Shown one piece after another: positions 42,247-51,284 of a stretch of DNA of 64,000 bases. The notes under the pieces are model-generated. The model was not told the origin of the DNA. It was given only the letters and a program-made list of their open reading frames with translations, and made no database searches. Within the stretch, counting starts at the first letter, position 1, and every line of letters begins with the position of its first letter. The stretch comes from Streptomyces dysideae (GTDB taxonomy: Bacteria; Actinomycetota; Actinomycetes; Streptomycetales; Streptomycetaceae), in NCBI RefSeq assembly GCF_001514305.1, contig NZ_KQ949092.1, forward strand, positions 124,001 to 188,000, given 5' to 3'. Both the position numbers and the translations under genes were made by a program.

Positions 42247-42284
42247 GTGGCCGCGCGGGGCTCCTGAGAGCACCGCGCGGCCAC
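42247..42284. terminator. Bidirectional terminator hairpin
   Basis: A perfect 12-bp stem (GTGGCCGCGCGG with its complement) and a 14-nt loop, between two convergent genes. Confidence 0.7.
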
Positions 42285-42303
42285 CGCCGTCGCACCGGGC
42301 GGG

Positions 42304-45072
42304 CTACGACGCGTCGAGCACCGTCCCCGTCACCACCGGCGCGCCCGGCAGCGGCTCACCCTCCTGGCCGGCGAGCTGGAAGCGCACCGACTCGGCCGGC
42401 TCGGCCACCGTGTCCGCGACCGTCGGCACGGTCAGTTCCGCGCTAGTCCGCCCCGCCGGGACGGACACCCACAGGTACAGGCCGTCCACCTGGGACAGCG
42501 GCCGCTCCGGATCGGGCTGCTCACCCGAGTTCTCCTCCAGCCACTCCGGGGCGACGTCCTTCGTGGACAGCTCCGCGCCACCCGTCACGGGCAGCAGCGC
42601 GAACAGACCGTCCACGTCCACGTCGGCCGGCTCGGACAGGCTCACCCGCCACGTCAGCGGCCTGCCCTCGGTCACCCGGTCGGCGACCGGTGTCACCTCG
42701 AGGGTGGGCACCGGGTCGTCGTTCCGCACGGTCACCCCGCCCCGGTGCGCGCCGACCACGGCACCGCGGACCGCCTTCACCAACACGTCGTGCTGCAGGT
42801 CGTAGCCGTAGCGGGTGTTGCCCTCCACCCGCACCGGGACATCGACGACGTTCGCGCCGGGTCGCACTGTCACCAGCCGGTTCTTCGCCGTCCCCGTCTC
42901 CGGGTCGACGACGTACAGCCGTACCTTTCCGCTGCCGTGCCCCGACACCTGTATGGGCACCCGGTACGTCCGTACGCCAGAGTCGCCTTCCTCGACGGTC
43001 GTCCGGCCGACATCGACGCGGGGCAGCGCGGCCTCCCGCACCGCCGGGGTACCGGGGCGCCAGGCCCAGGCGTCCATCAGCCACGCCTGCCCGGACCGGG
43101 TGCGCGGAGTCAGCTCCAGGGCCTTGATACGGCGCAGGTCGAGCGCGGTGCGGCCGGCGTCCGGGAGCGGCACCCGCACCTCACGGGCCCAGTACGACGC
43201 GGTCCGGTCGCTTCCGGGCAGCCCGTCGACCTTGACCCGGCCGAGGGTCTGGCGCCGGCCCGAGATGTCGGTGAGCGACACGTCGAGCTGTGTTCCGGTG
43301 CTGTTGGGCGGGACGATGACGCGCAGCGCCAGGTTCTTGGCGCCGCCGACGTCCAGCGGCTTCGCGGGCCGGACCCGCACCGCGGATCCGGCCGAGGTCC
43401 AGCTCAGGGCCACCGCGCGACGGCCGGCCTCGGGTGCCGTCTCCCACTGGGCGAAGTGCGGTGCGGCTCCGACCGTGTCGGGGCCGAGGCAGGCGGCGGC
43501 CGGATCGGGATCCACCGCGGAGCACAGCCGGCCACCGGTCACGGTCACCGGACCGTCCGGCAGGAACCCGGCGCCGCGCCGCGCGCCCACCGCGTGGGTG
43601 AGGACCCGCGCGGGATCCGCCGACGGGGCCCGTCGGCCCGAACCGTCCAGCAGCGGGCGGACCTTGTCGTCCCCGGCGACGAACAGCCGCGCCGCCGCCG
43701 CGATGTACGTGGCGCCGGCCTTGTGCTGCTGGTCGGCGGTCAGCCGCGTCCGGGTACCCGCCGAGCAGACCCGGTCGGGGTTCTCCTCGTCCTCCCAGAA
43801 GTCGTCGAAGGCGGGCGCCTCGGCCTGCCCCGGCGTCCACTCGCTGTTGAAGTAGTTGTGGTTGGCCCCGACCACATAGACGGCGCCGTGCAGCGCGGCA
43901 CCGCGACTGACGCCACGCGTGCCGTCGACGTACACCTCGCCCTGGAGGTCGGAGACGTCACCGTCGCAGCCCGGCAGGATCGTCACCGACGGGACGTCGG
44001 GGACCGGGTTCTGCCCGAACACCGTGGGACCGATGAGCACCGTGCCGCGGATCCGCCAGCGCACCGGACCGCGGTAGCCGTCCTGAGCGGCCGGCGGCGG
44101 GTACAGGCTGTCCATCGCCGCCCGGTTGACGCCCTCCCCGCCGCGCGAGTGTCCCACCAGCAGGACCCGGGACAGATCGGCCTTCGGCGCGTTCCGTACG
44201 GCCGCCGGTGCCGTGCCCGGGCGGGCGGCCCACTCGGCCCAGCGGGCCAGGTGCTGCCGTACCAGCGAGGACCGGGCCTGCGCGCCGCCGTCCTCCGCCG
44301 CCCAGTCCTGCCCGTTGATGCCGTTCGCCGAGATCGACACCGTCACATAGCCCTGGGAGGCCAGCAGCTTCTGGTCCCGCAGATAGCCCTTGTGGCTCGG
44401 CACCGGCTTGCTGCCGGCCGGGCAGGGCCACTCGCCGTCGATGTCCCCGTCCGGCTTGTAGCAGGTGAAGTGACGGCCGTGCAGGAACAGCGCGAGCGGG
44501 CGGCTGCCGGTGGCACCGGCCGGCGCCACCACGACAGCCTGCATCTCGACCGGCTCGGGGAACCCGGGCAGCCGCACCGGGGCGAGCCCGTACTCACCGG
44601 TGACGGTCCGGTACGTGCCGGGCTTGCCGGGGTCGACGGGGTTCGCCGGAAGCCGCTCCGGGACGGTCACCGCCTGGCGCGCGCCGGAGGTGTCGCCGGG
44701 CGCGTCCAACCGGCGCCCCCCGGCCCGTACTTCGAGATCCTGGGCGGAGTCCAGGCGCACCCCGTCGAGGCCGAGCCGGAACGTCCGGCCGTCCTTCGCG
44801 GGCGCCGGGATCCCCAGCAGCCGGTCCCCGGAGTAGAACTCGACCCGGGCGTCCCCCATGGGCACCCGCTCGTCGGAGCGCCACACCAGCTTCCGGGAGG
44901 ATCCCTCACCGGTGATGCGCCAGTCGGGCGGCAGACCGTCGCCGTCATCGGCCGGGGACGCTAACGGCCGTACGTCGGACGCCTGTTGAGCCGAGGCCCA
45001 CCCTGGCGATCCCGCCACCATCGCGAGGACCGCCAGCGCGGTGACCCCTATTCGCCGGGCACGCATCAACAT
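42304..45072 (-). CDS. Large secreted alpha/beta-hydrolase with C-terminal Calx-beta-like domains
   Basis: A 922-residue exported protein with a signal peptide (hydrophobic run, cut near WASA). The hydrolase has the oxyanion region FLHGRHFTCY and nucleophile elbow LLVGHSRGGEG (Ser about residue 300). Late His candidates are in GANHNYFNSEW. After a beta-sandwich domain, the last ~230 residues carry two Calx-beta-like units (VDVGRTTVEEGDSGVRTYRV, VADRVTEGRPLTWRVSLSEP). Probably a cutinase/PET-like or polyester/lipid esterase of unknown substrate. SD AAGGAGG precedes ATG 45072; ATG 45066 is possible. Confidence 0.8.
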   Translation of the reverse strand: MLMRARRIGVTALAVLAMVAGSPGWASAQQASDVRPLASPADDGDGLPPDWRITGEGSSRKLVWRSDERVPMGDARVEFYSGDRLLGIPAPAKDGRTFRLGLDGVRLDSAQDLEVRAGGRRLDAPGDTSGARQAVTVPERLPANPVDPGKPGTYRTVTGEYGLAPVRLPGFPEPVEMQAVVVAPAGATGSRPLALFLHGRHFTCYKPDGDIDGEWPCPAGSKPVPSHKGYLRDQKLLASQGYVTVSISANGINGQDWAAEDGGAQARSSLVRQHLARWAEWAARPGTAPAAVRNAPKADLSRVLLVGHSRGGEGVNRAAMDSLYPPPAAQDGYRGPVRWRIRGTVLIGPTVFGQNPVPDVPSVTILPGCDGDVSDLQGEVYVDGTRGVSRGAALHGAVYVVGANHNYFNSEWTPGQAEAPAFDDFWEDEENPDRVCSAGTRTRLTADQQHKAGATYIAAAARLFVAGDDKVRPLLDGSGRRAPSADPARVLTHAVGARRGAGFLPDGPVTVTGGRLCSAVDPDPAAACLGPDTVGAAPHFAQWETAPEAGRRAVALSWTSAGSAVRVRPAKPLDVGGAKNLALRVIVPPNSTGTQLDVSLTDISGRRQTLGRVKVDGLPGSDRTASYWAREVRVPLPDAGRTALDLRRIKALELTPRTRSGQAWLMDAWAWRPGTPAVREAALPRVDVGRTTVEEGDSGVRTYRVPIQVSGHGSGKVRLYVVDPETGTAKNRLVTVRPGANVVDVPVRVEGNTRYGYDLQHDVLVKAVRGAVVGAHRGGVTVRNDDPVPTLEVTPVADRVTEGRPLTWRVSLSEPADVDVDGLFALLPVTGGAELSTKDVAPEWLEENSGEQPDPERPLSQVDGLYLWVSVPAGRTSAELTVPTVADTVAEPAESVRFQLAGQEGEPLPGAPVVTGTVLDAS

Positions 45073-45213
45073 GCCCCTCCTTCCGCTCGCCCCGGAACGG
45101 CACCGGGACCTCACCCCGGAGGACGGCGGGAGGGACGTGTGAGTTGCCTGTGAAGCAGCGGCAAAAGCGGGCCGGAGTATTTCACCGGCCCTGCGGGCAG
45201 CGGGAGTTGAGGC

Positions 45214-45655
45214 TCAGGACAGCGGGCGGCGCACCGACTGCCGGAGGACCAGCTGGGTGCCGAGCACCACATGGTCGTCGCCCGCGAGGCCCTCCGCACG
45301 GTCCAGCGCCAGACGTACGGCAGTCCGCCCGAGTTCCTCGTACGGCACCCGGACCGTGGTGAGCGCCGGAGTGAGGTCGGCGGCGAACGGCACGTCGTCG
45401 AAGCCCACCACCGACACGTCACCCGGCACGTCGAGACCGGCCTCGCGCAGCGCGGCGAGCGCGCCCAGGGCGACCATGTCGGAACCGGCGCACACCGCCG
45501 TGAACTCCAGCCCGGCCCGCAGCGCGTCACGGGTCCGCAGATAACCCGAGGTGCGCGTGTACGACCCCATGGTGTCCAGCTCCTCGACGTACTCGGCCCC
45601 GTGGGCGCGCAGCGCGTCACGGCAACCGGCGCGGCGCTGCTCCGCACTGCTGAGC
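45214..45655 (-). pseudogene. LacI-family regulator, C-terminal fragment only
   Basis: The minus strand encodes the C-terminal sugar-binding lobe of a LacI/GalR repressor: TSGYLRTRDALRAGLEFTAVC, GSDMVALGALAALREAGLDV and VGFDDVPFAADLTPALTTV, ending FVLRQSVRRPLS-like at the stop 45214. The DNA-binding half and about 180 residues are missing. The fragment stops at about 45,640, where an unrelated hydrolase remnant begins on the opposite strand. Confidence 0.8.
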
Positions 45656-46044
45656 CGCGCCTCGCCGCCTACCGCACCGGCGGCTCGCGCGCGGCGGCCG
45701 ACTTCGTCGCCGGCGCCTTCGGCCCCGACGCCCCGCCCGGACTTCGTACCGCACACGTCCGGACCATGCTCGGCACCCCGGACCACGTGATCGCCCAGTC
45801 GTACGCCGGGATGTACACCGACCCGGACGCGGTCGGCATCCGCCCGCACAGCGAGGAGTACCTGCGCCGCCGTACCCGACCGGCGCTGACGGTATGGACG
45901 TTCGCCGAGGCGGCCGCATGGGAGCGCGGCATCCTGCACACCCCCGGCTCCCGAGTGGACCACTGGCCGGGCACCGGCCACTACCTCCACGAGGAGCACC
46001 CACGACGCACCATCCGCCTCATCGAGGACTGGACGACGGCCTGA
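45625..46044 (+). pseudogene. Alpha/beta-hydrolase, C-terminal fragment only
   Basis: About 135 residues of the C-terminal half of a hydrolase: the cap region (FVAGAFGPDAPPGLRTAHVR, HSEEYLRRRTRPALTVWTFAE) and the catalytic His in WPGTGHYLHEEHPRRTIRLI. The nucleophile half and the start are absent; the coding sequence begins at the LacI junction. It ends 18 nt before the oxidoreductase gene and may once have been in one operon with it. Confidence 0.7.
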
Positions 46045-46062
46045 CGGGAAAGGCCACCCCGC

Positions 46063-47412
46063 ATGAGCCGAACTCCCCTCCACCGAGCCGCCGTTGTAGG
46101 CACCGGCCACCGCGCCCAGACCTTCACCCGGGCCCTCGCGGAACGCCCCGAACACCGCGTCGCAGCCCTGTGCGACCCCAGCCCGACCCGCATGGCCTTC
46201 CACAACCGGCTGCTGACCGAGGCCGGCGAACCCACCGCCACCCAGTGGGAACCCGGCCGCTTCACCGACATGCTCGCCAAGGAGGACATCGACGAGGTCG
46301 TCGTCACCACTGTCGACGCCGCACACGACCGCTACATCGTCCCCGCGCTCCGGGCGGGCTGCCGCGTGGTCACCGAGAAACCGATGACCGTCGACGCGGA
46401 CCGCTGCGCCCGCATCCTGGACACGGTCCGGGAAACCGGCAACTCGCTCACCGTCGCCTTCAACTACCGCTTCAACCCCGTCCACGAGAAGGTGCGAGAG
46501 CTGATCGCCGACGGCGCGGTCGGCGAGATCCTCTCCGTCCACTTCGAGTGGCTCCTCGACGTACGCCACGGCGCCGACTACTTCCGCCGCTGGCACCGGG
46601 AGAAGCAGCACAGCGGCGGCCTGATGGTGCACAAGTCGAGTCACCACTTCGACCTGGTCAACTGGTGGCTCGCCGACCGGCCGCAGGAGGTCTTCGGCTA
46701 CGGACGGCTCGGCTTCTACGGCCGTGACGCGGGCGAACGCCACGGACTGCGCCGCGACTACACCCGCGCCCACGGAGCCGACCTGGCCGCCGACGACCCC
46801 TTCGCCCTGGACCTCGCCGCCGACGGCACCCTGCGCGCCCTCTACCTCGACGCCGAGCGGGACGACGGCTATCTGCGCGACCGCAACGTCTTCGACGGCC
46901 ATGTCACCATCGAGGACGACATGGCGGTCCTGGTGCGCTACGCGAAGGGCGCGACGATGACGTACCACCTCACCGCGTACTCCCCGTGGGAGGGCTACCG
47001 GGTCATGTTCAACGGCAGTGCCGGCCGCCTGGAACTCGAGGTCGAGGAGAGCCGCTGGCAGCCGCCCCGGACCCGGATCACCTCCGACAGCGGTGCCCTG
47101 CACGGCGACACCGCCGCCGAACACGCGGGCGGCGCCTGCCTCACCCTGCGCCCGCTGTGGCAGCCGCCGCGCGACATCCCCCTCGTGACCGCCCACGAGG
47201 CCCACGGCGGGGGCGACCCCCGCATGCTCGACGCGCTCTTCGGCCCCGCCGATCCCGCCCGGCCGGCCGACACCGGTACGGCGGCCCACCGCACGGCCAC
47301 CGAACGCGACGGCGCCCTCGCCCTGGCCGTGGGCCTCGCCGCCAACCGGTGCTTCGAGACGGGGCGGCCCGCGGCCGTGCGGGAACTGGTTCCCGGGGTG
47401 TGGGAGCGGTGA
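46063..47412 (+). CDS. Gfo/Idh/MocA-family oxidoreductase
   Basis: A 449-residue sugar dehydrogenase-type protein. The Rossmann loop is VVGTGHRAQTF and the catalytic lysine lies in VVTEKPMTVDAD (EKP, about residue 107), followed by AFNYRFNPVHEK and a second-site His pair in HKSSHHFDLVNWW. All expected residues are present, unlike the copy at 31903. Substrate is unknown. The stop lies 10 bp from the convergent MMPL stop, and no terminator is seen. Confidence 0.88.
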   Translation: MSRTPLHRAAVVGTGHRAQTFTRALAERPEHRVAALCDPSPTRMAFHNRLLTEAGEPTATQWEPGRFTDMLAKEDIDEVVVTTVDAAHDRYIVPALRAGCRVVTEKPMTVDADRCARILDTVRETGNSLTVAFNYRFNPVHEKVRELIADGAVGEILSVHFEWLLDVRHGADYFRRWHREKQHSGGLMVHKSSHHFDLVNWWLADRPQEVFGYGRLGFYGRDAGERHGLRRDYTRAHGADLAADDPFALDLAADGTLRALYLDAERDDGYLRDRNVFDGHVTIEDDMAVLVRYAKGATMTYHLTAYSPWEGYRVMFNGSAGRLELEVEESRWQPPRTRITSDSGALHGDTAAEHAGGACLTLRPLWQPPRDIPLVTAHEAHGGGDPRMLDALFGPADPARPADTGTAAHRTATERDGALALAVGLAANRCFETGRPAAVRELVPGVWER

Positions 47413-47422
47413 AGGCGGCGGA

Positions 47423-49522
47423 TTATGCCGGATTGCGGGCCGGGTCCCGTGCCGTACTCCTGGTGACCTGCGGCTCGTCGGGGGGCGGACGGTGCCAGAG
47501 CCGGCCGGGCCACCAGAACCAGCGGCCCAGGTCGAGGGCGAGGGCGGGCACCAGGACCGTGCGGACGAGGAAGGTGTCCAGCAGGACACCGATGCCGACG
47601 AGTACGCCCATCTGCGCCATGGTGACCAGGGGCAGCCCGGCGAAGACGGCGAAGGTGGCGGCCAGGACGATGCCCGCGGAGGTGATGACGCCTCCGGTGC
47701 TGGTCAGCCCCTCCAGAACACCGCGCGCGTGGCCGAGACGGGTCGCCTCCTCCTTCACCCGGTGCATCAGGAAGATGTTGTAGTCGATGCCGAGCGCGAC
47801 CAGGAACACGAAGCCCATCAGCGGGATCGACCAGTCCACACCCGCGAATCCCAGGACGTGTTCGAAGAGCAGGTTCGACGCGCCGAGGGCCGCGAAGTAC
47901 GACAGCACCACGGTGGCCAGGAGCAGCAGTGGGGCGACCAGGGCCCGCAGCAGCCAGATCAGGACGGCGAACACGACCAGGAGCACGATCGGGATGACCG
48001 TGGTCAGGTCGCGGTCGGCGGCCCGCCGGGTGTCCAGCGACTCCGCGGTGGTGCCGCCGACGAGGGCGTCCATCGGATGTACGGCCGCGCGGAGGCCGTC
48101 GATCGTGTCCTTGGCCGCCTGACTGTCCGGGGTGTCCCTCAACACCACGGAGAGCGCGGTGAGTTCGCCGTCCGGAGTGCGGTCGCCGCCGTCCTCGACG
48201 CGGGCGACTCCGGCCACGGCGGAGGCCGCCGTGCGGACCTCGGCGGCGCTGCCGGTGCTGGTGACGATCTTCGCGGGGTCGGAGGAACCGGACGGATAGT
48301 GCGCCGAGATCCTCTCCTGGGCGACGACCGACTCGGGCTTGTCCTGGAACATCTCGGCCTGGGTCAGGCCCATGGAGACGCCGGCCGCGCTGAGGGCGAG
48401 GGCGCCGGTGACGGCGACCGACATCAGCCACGACCAGCGGGGGCGCAGGGCGACGGCGCCGCCGATGCGGGACCAGACGGTGCGCGGCTTGCGGGCGGGT
48501 GTGCCGTACCGCGGTACCAGGGGCCAGAAGACCCAGCGGCCCGCGATGACGAGCAGCGCCGGCAGCACCGTGACCATCGCGAGGAAGGCGCAGACGACGC
48601 CGACCGCGCCCACCAGCCCCAGCGACCGGGAGGAGTTGATGTCGGCGAAGGCCAGGCAGGCCAGGCCGACTGCGATCGTGGCGGCGGAGGCGAGGATCGC
48701 CGGGCCCGAGCGGTGCAGCGCGATCCGCAGCGCCGTGTGCCGGTCCTCGTGGCGGTGCAGCTCCTCGCGGTAGCGGGCGATGAGCAGCAGCGCGTAGTCG
48801 GTGCCGACGCCGAAGACGAGCACCATGAGCACACCCGCGCTCTGCGGGTCCACCGGCAGGCCGGCGTACTTGGCCAGCAGGTAGGTGCAGACCTGGGTGA
48901 GGACGGCCGCGAAGCCGACGGAGAGCAGGGGCAGCAGCCACAGGACGGGGCTGCGGTAGGTGAGGAGCAGCAGGACGGCCACGACCAGTCCGGTGGCGAG
49001 CAGCAGGGTCGAGTCGAGGCTGTCGAAGACCGCCACGGAGTCGGTGAGCGATCCGGCGGGGCCGCCGACCTCGATGTCCACGCCCGGCGGAGCGTTGGCG
49101 CCGGCGAGCTCGCGCAGCTCGTCGACCTTGTCGGTGATGTCGTCCTCGCTGTCCAGCGGAACGACGGTCATCAGGGCCTTGCCGTCCTCGGACGGGATCG
49201 GCTGCGAGACCTCCTCGCCGGCGGCGGCGAAGCGCTCGAAGGAGGGCCGGTCGGCGGCAGCCTTCGCGTCCGCGCCGTCGCCGGTGTAGACGACCACGGC
49301 GGGCATGACCGGGTCCGTACGGAACTTCTCCAGCTCGGTGTTGACCCGCGCGGACTCCGCGCCACGGGGCAGGAAGGCGTTGGCACTCGTGTCCTCGACG
49401 TCGCCGAGTTTTCCGGCCAGGGGGCCGAGTGCGACGGCCACGATCAACCAGGCCGCCAGCACCAGCCACTTGCCGCGCCGCCCGCCGGGCGCACGGGCGA
49501 CACGCTGCAGTAGCGCACGCAT
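47423..49522 (-). CDS. MMPL-family membrane transporter
   Basis: A 699-residue RND-type transporter with 12 membrane helices arranged 1+5+1+5 around two outer domains. The proton-relay motifs are GVGTDYALLLIARYREE (helix 4) and ALGIDYNIFLMHRVKEE (helix 10). Actinobacterial members export lipids or natural products. ATG 49522 has AAGGAGA upstream. Immediately upstream lie an ArsR-like regulator and its small membrane partner on the same strand, separated by a terminator-like hairpin. Confidence 0.9.
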   Translation of the reverse strand: MRALLQRVARAPGGRRGKWLVLAAWLIVAVALGPLAGKLGDVEDTSANAFLPRGAESARVNTELEKFRTDPVMPAVVVYTGDGADAKAAADRPSFERFAAAGEEVSQPIPSEDGKALMTVVPLDSEDDITDKVDELRELAGANAPPGVDIEVGGPAGSLTDSVAVFDSLDSTLLLATGLVVAVLLLLTYRSPVLWLLPLLSVGFAAVLTQVCTYLLAKYAGLPVDPQSAGVLMVLVFGVGTDYALLLIARYREELHRHEDRHTALRIALHRSGPAILASAATIAVGLACLAFADINSSRSLGLVGAVGVVCAFLAMVTVLPALLVIAGRWVFWPLVPRYGTPARKPRTVWSRIGGAVALRPRWSWLMSVAVTGALALSAAGVSMGLTQAEMFQDKPESVVAQERISAHYPSGSSDPAKIVTSTGSAAEVRTAASAVAGVARVEDGGDRTPDGELTALSVVLRDTPDSQAAKDTIDGLRAAVHPMDALVGGTTAESLDTRRAADRDLTTVIPIVLLVVFAVLIWLLRALVAPLLLLATVVLSYFAALGASNLLFEHVLGFAGVDWSIPLMGFVFLVALGIDYNIFLMHRVKEEATRLGHARGVLEGLTSTGGVITSAGIVLAATFAVFAGLPLVTMAQMGVLVGIGVLLDTFLVRTVLVPALALDLGRWFWWPGRLWHRPPPDEPQVTRSTARDPARNPA

Positions 49523-49661
49523 GAGTAGTCTCCTTCGTGTGGAACGCGCCGCCGCCGGTCGGTGACCGGCACAAGGGCGCACGGGACCCGCACCACGGCG
49601 CAGAGGTGTGACGACCGGCCGTGGCGTACGGGATGGGTGTACCCGGGTGTGTTCTGCGTCG

Positions 49662-49693
49662 GTACGGCCGGGAGTTGCAGCTCCCGGCCGTAC
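49662..49693 (-). terminator. Terminator hairpin after the membrane coiled-coil gene
   Basis: A perfect 13-bp stem (GTACGGCCGGGAG and its complement) with a 6-nt loop, 14 bp past the stop at 49708. It separates this gene pair from the MMPL gene. Confidence 0.75.
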
Positions 49694-49707
49694 GTTCATG
49701 TCCGGCG

Positions 49708-50022
49708 TTACTCGATCTCGCGCATCATCTTCTCCATCGAGCCGACCGCGAGCCGGGTCTGCGTCAGCTCGTCCAGCGTCTGCCGCTGTTCCTCGGCCAT
49801 GCGTCGCTGCAACTCCACTGTGTCTTCGAGGAGTTGGGCGTACTTCGTGGCGAGTTCCCGGTACTGCTCCTCGCGCGCGGCCACCATGCGGGCCCGCCAG
49901 GTTGCGGCGACCTGCCAGACGATCACGATCAGCAGGGTGAAGAGCCCGGCCGCGCCGACGGCGCCGACCAGGATCCCCCACTCGTCCTCTCCGGCGGCGA
50001 GCGTCACCAGTTGTTCATTCAC
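49708..50022 (-). CDS. Small membrane-anchored coiled-coil protein
   Basis: A 104-residue protein with one transmembrane helix (residues about 18-40, LVGAVGAAGLFTLLIVIVWQV) and a cytoplasmic coiled coil from 45 to the end (REEQYRELATKYAQLLEDTV, MAEEQRQTLDELTQTR). It is coupled to the ArsR-like regulator by ATGA. The pairing suggests it may sense the membrane or tether the regulator, an inference only. Confidence 0.7.
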   Translation of the reverse strand: MNEQLVTLAAGEDEWGILVGAVGAAGLFTLLIVIVWQVAATWRARMVAAREEQYRELATKYAQLLEDTVELQRRMAEEQRQTLDELTQTRLAVGSMEKMMREIE

Positions 50023-50372
50023 TTCGCTTCCTCTTTCGCGGTCCGGTCAGCGGTCTCGGTGATCGTCATGGCTGCCCGTGCGACGACGTGGGGCGTCAAC
50101 TCGTAGAAGAAGGGTGTGACTTCGAAGTACTTCATCGCCTTGCCGTCCTCCGCGAGTTCGAGCGTGCCGACGACCAGTCCGGCCGCCTCCAGGCGCTGCA
50201 GGTGCATGTGCAGCAGCGGGCGGCCCATGCCGATCTCGCGGGCCAGCGCGCTGACGTAGTTGCGGCTCTCCAGGAGCGCGGCGACGATCCGCATGCGATG
50301 CGGATTGCCGAGCGCGGAGAGCACCTTCAGCAACTCGTCGCCCGTCGGTGCCGGAGACGGGACCTCGGCCAT
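50019..50372 (-). CDS. ArsR-type winged-helix regulator
   Basis: A 117-residue repressor. The helix-turn-helix is KVLSALGNPHRMRIVAALLE, then VSALAREIGMGRPLLHMHLQ and the wing LELAEDGKAMKYFEVTPF. No metal-binding cysteines occur, so it is not a metal sensor. Two identical-architecture palindromes lie upstream of the start, overlapping a TTGACA -35, so autorepression is likely. It is coupled to the membrane coiled-coil gene. Confidence 0.85.
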   Translation of the reverse strand: MAEVPSPAPTGDELLKVLSALGNPHRMRIVAALLESRNYVSALAREIGMGRPLLHMHLQRLEAAGLVVGTLELAEDGKAMKYFEVTPFFYELTPHVVARAAMTITETADRTAKEEAK

Positions 50373-50393
50373 CGCGGCCCCTTTCCGTCGTGC

Positions 50394-50446
50394 CTGTCAG
50401 AAAAGGCTGACAGGTATCTCGGGCACCTGTCAAAGATTCCTGACAC
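50394..50446. promoter_or_regulatory. Pair of CTGTCA-N8-TGACAG operators
   Basis: CTGTCA-N8-TGACAG at 50394-50413 and CTGTCA-N8-TGACAC at 50427-50446, centres 33 bp apart (three helical turns). The second covers TTGACA (50428-50433, minus strand), a likely -35 of the ArsR-like gene; the first covers its -10 region. Confidence 0.75.
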
Positions 50447-50554
50447 ATCTCAGGGAGATATGGGGGACACGTCAGGGTCGGTGGCGGGGGTGAACTCCTG
50501 CTCGGAACCCGTGCGTTTCGAGGTGCGGAAGGAGCGATGATTGCCTGATGCCCG

Positions 50555-51276
50555 ACAGGCTGTCCCTGCACTCACTGCGAAGGACACGTCTGGGCGGACG
50601 TACGCCGCAAGGCGTTCTCGCGGGCCGAGGAAGCCGGTGCACAGAAGCCGGCGGACACTTACGGCGCGATCCGCTCTGCGTTGCAGGCCGTTGGTGACGG
50701 CCACAGTTCCTTCTTCGAGCCCAAGGAGGTTGGGGAGAAGCTCCAGGCGCCGCCCGCGGATTCCTTCGACGGCCTGGAAGGCCGTTCGCTGGAGAGGCGC
50801 ATCGGTTACGTCTCCCTCCCCGGGGTGCAAGGGTCGGACGAGGCGTACGAACAGTACGTACGGCAAGGCCGCGAGGCGGTCGCGAACGCCGACCGGCCCC
50901 GGGCCTGTGGCGGGATGGTGGACCTGCGCCGCAACAGCGGCGGTTACATGTGGCGGCAGTCCGCGCTACGCCGGCAAGCCCTTCGACCGGGGAGACGGAG
51001 CTGGCCAACTCCCGACGCCCCGGTCGCGGTGTTGACCAGCAGGGTGACAGCCAGTTCCGGCGAGGCAGTGGCGGTCGCCTTCTGGGGGCGGCCCGACACG
51101 CGGTTCTTCGGCCGGCGAACCAGCGGCGTCCCCGTGGAAACGACGGCCATCGCCTGCCCGACGGCGCCCTGCTGGTCCTCACGGAGGTCAAGGACGCCGA
51201 CCGCACCGGCCGCACCTACGACGCGCCGATCCCCCCGGCGAAGGACTGGCTGCTCGAGCAGGCCGTGTGTAAGTGA
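50555..51276 (+). pseudogene. S41-family peptidase, frameshifted
   Basis: Protein-like sequence of a C-terminal-processing (tail-specific) peptidase runs through three frames. VWADVRRKAFSRAEEAGAQK and YGAIRSALQAVGDGHSSFFE come first. Then GYVSLPGVQGSDEAYEQYV, GGMVDLRRNSGGYMWRQ and the catalytic-serine region VAVLTSRVTASSGEAVAVAF follow. After another shift, DGALLVLTEVKDADRTGRTY and PPAKDWLLEQAVCK end it. The motif order is intact, but at least three frame changes inactivate it. Confidence 0.78.
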
Positions 51277-51284
51277 ACCGGCAT

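Noticed and set aside
45214..47589. A continuous 791-codon minus-strand frame including the LacI fragment
   Set aside because: Only the first-reached ~145 codons at its C-terminal end are protein-like; the rest is antisense to the hydrolase remnant and the oxidoreductase gene.
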